A stretch of 64,000 nucleotides of DNA from positions 38,399 to 102,398 of the forward strand of contig JAFRDO010000043.1 of NCBI GenBank assembly GCA_017403825.1, in the 5' to 3' direction. The DNA is from Kiritimatiellia bacterium. GTDB lineage: Bacteria > Verrucomicrobiota > Kiritimatiellia > RFP12 > UBA1067. The notes beneath the pieces were generated by a model. That model saw only the letters and a list, made by a program, of their open reading frames with translations, did not search any database and was not told where the DNA came from. A program made the position numbers and the translations under genes. Shown one piece after another: positions 61,325-64,000 of this stretch. Each line of letters begins with the position of its first letter. Positions within the stretch are counted from its first letter, which is position 1.

Positions 61325-62248
61325 TTACTTTGACATAAGGACCTGAATCTCGTAGTTGGCCGCCTCTGCAATAAGCGCATACTCCTTAGCTCTATATTGT
61401 CTTGGGCACACAGGGGTTGCCGCCAACTTTGCCGCCTCTGCACAATCTGCCGCAACGGTTGCCAACCACTGTATATGTTTAGTTATGTCCGAACAGAATC
61501 TAGAACCGGCCTTGCCATGCGGATTCATCGCCGAGTTTTCCGATATCCACCGGACGGTTTCCTCATGTGAAGGAGCACCCTCTCGCGCGGCTGCAGCAGC
61601 GATTCTCCGTCTAGGCCTTTTAAAGAAAGAGCAGTATTCCTTGGCCCAATGATCCGGGCAACAAAAGTCCGCGATCGACTTGTCCAAACTCAGTTCTTTC
61701 ATCTTATCCACGAATATACCACGCTCACCAGATTCTTGGATAAGCCGTGCCCAGTGAACCAGCTTGAGCTTATGCCAGACATCATCTGGACAGAACCTAC
61801 TCAACTGCGGATGCTGTAGCAACAAGTCGTACGCCGATTCGACGGGGAACCGGTCCCATTTGTCACATCGCGACGCCAGGTCGGCGTTGTTTGGACATGT
61901 CGACAACAGCCACCTCCAAGTTTGCTCATCTTGATCGGCCCAGTCCTTGATCTTGCAGGCGAGTTCCGGACGACATACGAGCAACCCCTTCCAGTCTTCT
62001 TCATCCAGCTTGCTCCAATCACAATGATCTGCAAACTGTGGTTGTGTCGCCAACAGCCTTTGCCAATTCTTGCCGCTCAGTTTGCTCCAGTCGCACTTGT
62101 CGGCGAACTGCGGGCAATCTTTGAGCAAGCGCCGCCAATCATCGCCCGACAACTTCTCCCATTCGCATTTGCTGGCAAGCGTTGGATCTTTTCGCAAAGC
62201 TGCCACCCACTGCCCGCCACTCATCTTCTCATGAACGACTTTCGACAT
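61325..62248 (-). CDS. FADKCDW-repeat protein
   Basis: 307 residues. Residues 8-130 hold about five tandem repeats of 22-24 residues with key residues W-x2-LL, P-x-FA-x2-C-x-W-x-KL (e.g. WRRLLKDCPQFADKCDWSKL). Less regular copies continue to about 200. The C-half has Cys-rich CCPDHWAKEYCSFF and a helical end with IQWLATVAADCAEAAK. Repeats of this kind are frequent in gut Lentisphaerae and relatives; function unknown, probably a protein-binding solenoid. Start ATG 62248 has CGAAAGGAG. A long structured leader lies upstream. Two broken relatives occur at 42006 and 43827. Confidence 0.75.
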   Translation of the reverse strand: MSKVVHEKMSGGQWVAALRKDPTLASKCEWEKLSGDDWRRLLKDCPQFADKCDWSKLSGKNWQRLLATQPQFADHCDWSKLDEEDWKGLLVCRPELACKIKDWADQDEQTWRWLLSTCPNNADLASRCDKWDRFPVESAYDLLLQHPQLSRFCPDDVWHKLKLVHWARLIQESGERGIFVDKMKELSLDKSIADFCCPDHWAKEYCSFFKRPRRRIAAAAAREGAPSHEETVRWISENSAMNPHGKAGSRFCSDITKHIQWLATVAADCAEAAKLAATPVCPRQYRAKEYALIAEAANYEIQVLMSK

Positions 62249-62461
62249 TTTTAGACTCTCCTTTCGTAATTTATGATTCTCCGTGCCCTGTTTATGTGCG
62301 CGGAAGGAAAGAGATGGCGCAGTCTCCATCCGCTCCGGGTAACACCCGGCTGTACAATCTTGCAAAACCCCTCTTTCGCGAGGCTGACGGGGTAAGCCGT
62401 CAGGCTTGCTGACACCCTTTGAACAGCCCCCGCAACGGAGGAATCAAGCATCGGCATTGTA
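62249..62461 (-). promoter_or_regulatory. Promoter and structured 5' leader of the FADKCDW gene
   Basis: TTGCGG, 17 bp, TGGTACAATG (62456-62461 hexamer) forms a fair promoter. The transcript would have a leader of about 200 nt with three hairpins: CTGACGG-N6-CCGTCAG, CCGGGT-GTT-ACCCGG and GATGG-N8-CCATC. It matches no riboswitch I can name. Confidence 0.5.
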
Positions 62462-62561
62462 CCATTTTGGCTGACTTTCCGCAAGGGGACTTTTGAACAT
62501 TTTCGGGGGGGGGTAATCGCACCTTTTTTACATTTGTTTGTAATTTTCATGCGGTTATTTA

Positions 62562-62771
62562 TTATGATATCCGCTTGAATCCGCACTCGTCCAGGATGTC
62601 CAAGGAGCGTCTGCCATGTCCCCAGCCATCACCAGTTCGCGGCTTGACAAGGTCGTGGAAAAGCGCCGCCACGGCCACGCTTTACGCCGGGAGTCCGCCG
62701 CTGATGATCCGCCAAGAGCGCTTGTTGACGCTCTCTGGCACCCTCAGCAATATAAAAGGCTCCTCGTCCAT
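62562..62771 (-). pseudogene. HExxH-like metallopeptidase relic with in-frame stop
   Basis: From ATG 62769-62771 the frame reads MDEEPFILLRVPESVNKRSW and GGLPA, a TAA, then SVAVAALFHDLVKPRTGDGW, GHGRRSLDILDECGFKRIS and a stop. AALFHDLV resembles ATLFHELVH at the window edge, but the HExxH residues are altered (HDLVK). The rest (GHGRR) recalls SprT-like enzymes. The in-frame TAA and altered motif indicate a decayed gene; the family call is tentative. Confidence 0.5.
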
Positions 62772-62811
62772 CCATCTCGCTTTCCGCTATTTTAGAGGCG
62801 CCGCACCTGCC

Positions 62812-63075
62812 TTACGGCAGGTCCCGCGCCTCTGCCGAATCGGGATCGACGAGCTTGAGCTGGACCCGCATCTCTCTCTTGCCGTCAATCTCTTTCATCT
62901 TCAACGACTTGGTAAGCACCATCCAGCCTAGCTTTCGGATTTCCATGCACATCTGGTCTACTTTGCCATCCATGACCATCTTTGCATAGTCTTTCCCGCG
63001 AATCATGTCATTCATCTTCGCGAGAATCTCCCTCGCCTTCCCTTTGTTCAGTTCTCTTTCCTGCCTTGCGGTCAT
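62812..63075 (-). CDS. Small basic protein, paralogue of the 57620 protein
   Basis: 87 residues: MTARQERELNKGKAREILAK, YAKMVMDGKVDQMCMEIRKLGW, SLKMKEIDGKREMRVQLKLV, DPDSAEA. The leader CGAAAGGAACTAAC before ATG 63075 is identical to that of the paralogue, but the upstream GTAAGA/CTGTCGT block is missing here. It follows the sigma relic by 80 bp, mirroring the order sigma-(kinase)-small protein at 57.6-60.3 kb. Confidence 0.75.
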   Translation of the reverse strand: MTARQERELNKGKAREILAKMNDMIRGKDYAKMVMDGKVDQMCMEIRKLGWMVLTKSLKMKEIDGKREMRVQLKLVDPDSAEARDLP

Positions 63076-63155
63076 GTTAGTTCCTTTCGTTTTTTCTCTC
63101 AGGTGTAAGTATGGGTGTGATTTTGTCGCAGAAACATCTTAAAATGGGCGCCGCG

Positions 63156-63740
63156 CTATGCGGCGCGGCGAAGAGCCCGAGAATAACAATCCGGGCCATG
63201 CTTCTTGAGGAGCTTGCCAATGCGGTGCTTGATAACGTCCACATTATCTACCGTGAGTCCATAGCGAGAGGCAATCTCCTTCGAGGGAATTTGGAAGCGC
63301 TCGCGAAGGACAAAGACATTGAGGTCGCGGCGAGAGATGTCCTGTTCCGTCTTGAAAATCTCAAGCGCCCTGGCGAGGGCTTCTGCACTGGTCTCCGCAT
63401 CCAAGGCGACGCCCTGGAGCCCGGGAGCAAATACGTCTTCAAGCTCCTTCGACATGAACTCGACATACTTGGCGTGGAGATCGGAACGGTACTTCATGTG
63501 GCTAAGGAATGACTTGGCCTGCCAATGGAGATTCCAGTACTAGCCCTTTTCATTCTGGGGGAACCTGTCGCCATACGCCTCGGCGTCCTTCCTGTGCATG
63601 AGCTTGTCGAAGGCAAACTCCACCGCGTCCTCGCGATCGGCGAGGCTATAGCAGCTGTTGAGGCTGTTTACGAGCCTTGTGCGGAACTTCGTGTAGAGTT
63701 CGGCCCAAGCCTGGTTGTCGAGCACGGTGCACTTATTCAT
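63156..63740 (-). pseudogene. ECF-like sigma factor with one in-frame TAG
   Basis: A single frame of 195 codons from ATG 63740 (AAAGGAGGATGAAGG upstream) to TAG 63156, interrupted by TAG at 63540-63542. Before it: WAELYTKFRTRLVNSLNSCY and ADREDAVEFAFDKLM (region 2). After it: YWNLHWQAKSFLSHMKYRSD (region 2.3-like) and, near the end, LRERFQIPSKEIASRYGLTVDNVDVIKHR (region 4 helix-turn-helix). A restart at ATG 63497 would give only the C-terminal half. Either a young pseudogene or a gene read through; stops elsewhere show no general TAG recoding. Confidence 0.7.
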
Positions 63741-63783
63741 TCCTTCATCCTCCTTTTTTTATTTTTCATACACCCCAAGACTA

Positions 63784-64000
63784 TCAAATGTTTTCAAACT
63801 TGTTAATGTTTCCGCCTTCTGCCATCAGTGCGCCGAGGAACGCCGCGCCTAGCTCATTTACCGAATTGGCCATCAGCTCGTCGAACGACACCAGCCCTCG
63901 CCGGACGTCCTTCGGCCTCGGCGCGCGCCTGAGCACTCCGCTCTTCTCGAAACGCAGGGTCGAGGCATGGACGAGTTCGTGGAAAAGCGTGGCGACGCTC
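63784..64000 (-). CDS. HExxH zinc metallopeptidase-like protein, C-terminal part (runs off window)
   Basis: 72 codons to the TGA at 63784. Near the window edge is VATLFHELVHAS, a zincin motif HELVH with His-Glu and second His. The rest (SGVLRRAPRPKDVRR, ELMANSVNELGAAFLGALMAEGG) is helical; no third ligand is obvious. It precedes the sigma relic by 43 bp and may be cotranscribed. Start and N-terminus lie outside the window. Confidence 0.6.
   Translation of the reverse strand, partial: SVATLFHELVHASTLRFEKSGVLRRAPRPKDVRRGLVSFDELMANSVNELGAAFLGALMAEGGNINKFENI

Noticed and set aside
62249..62461. A named riboswitch
   Set aside because: The three hairpins do not match the conserved cores of cobalamin, SAM, TPP or cyclic-di-GMP classes as I know them.
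63540..63542. TAG recoded as a sense codon in this organism
   Set aside because: TAG serves as the normal stop elsewhere (for example recC at 19936-19938 and the nuclease gene at 36187), so general recoding is unlikely.

Overview
The window is a GC-rich bacterial chromosome segment, almost entirely coding, with long co-directional runs in which neighbouring genes overlap by ATGA. Several traits suggest an uncultured PVC-superphylum bacterium (Kiritimatiellota/Lentisphaerota-like). These are GYF_2-type proteins with EVRVEVPVEK repeats, a Lys/Ala-rich histone-H1-like protein, an ECF sigma factor next to a Ser/Thr kinase, and FADKCDW-repeat proteins. The placement is inference from gene content; no 16S rRNA gene is present.

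Region 1 (1-16.5 kb, mostly housekeeping, minus strand). A four-gene operon holds two GYF_2 proteins, a TPR protein and a tRNA-dihydrouridine synthase. It is preceded by the histone-like gene with a clear terminator and by a tRNA-Leu(GAG). Next comes an eight-gene envelope-glycan operon: rfbC, a sugar-porter MFS protein, a U32 peptidase, a GT32/GT87 fusion, a GT4, a methyltransferase, a second GT4 and an EEP-family phosphatase. A ClpB without its N-domain follows.

Region 2 (16.6-42 kb, recombination and defence). A complete recC-recB-recD operon on the plus strand ends in an iron-dependent alcohol dehydrogenase. It converges on a second, divergent recC-recB-recD operon on the minus strand. 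The second operon is the tail of a roughly 14 kb co-directional run: a small zinc-ribbon protein, a two-motif aspartyl-protease-like protein, a GmrSD (DUF262/DUF1524) nuclease, a LlaJI-like PD-(D/E)XK nuclease, a recC-like stub, a hypothetical gene, then RecC2-RecB2-RecD2. Two genes of this run carry single-base homopolymer frameshifts, and one nuclease is fused to a protease-gene remnant.

Region 3 (42-57.5 kb, accessory). It contains a DUF234-type ATPase bracketed by direct repeats, an N-terminally truncated GmrSD, a zinc peptidase, a metallophosphoesterase, a ClpP / small acidic-motif protein / double-AAA+ operon whose ATPase ends in Ile-Gly-Phe, a CinA amidohydrolase, a very large SNF2 helicase and an ADP-ribosylglycohydrolase.

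Region 4 (57.5-64 kb, signalling and decaying repeats). An ECF sigma factor, Ser/Thr kinase and small-protein cassette is echoed by a second sigma (with an in-frame amber codon) plus a paralogous small protein. Around them lie small proteins sharing a conserved 5' leader, a FADKCDW repeat protein, a broken HExxH-like gene, and an HExxH protein cut by the window edge. A promoter signature TGGTA(T/C)AATG recurs in front of many genes.
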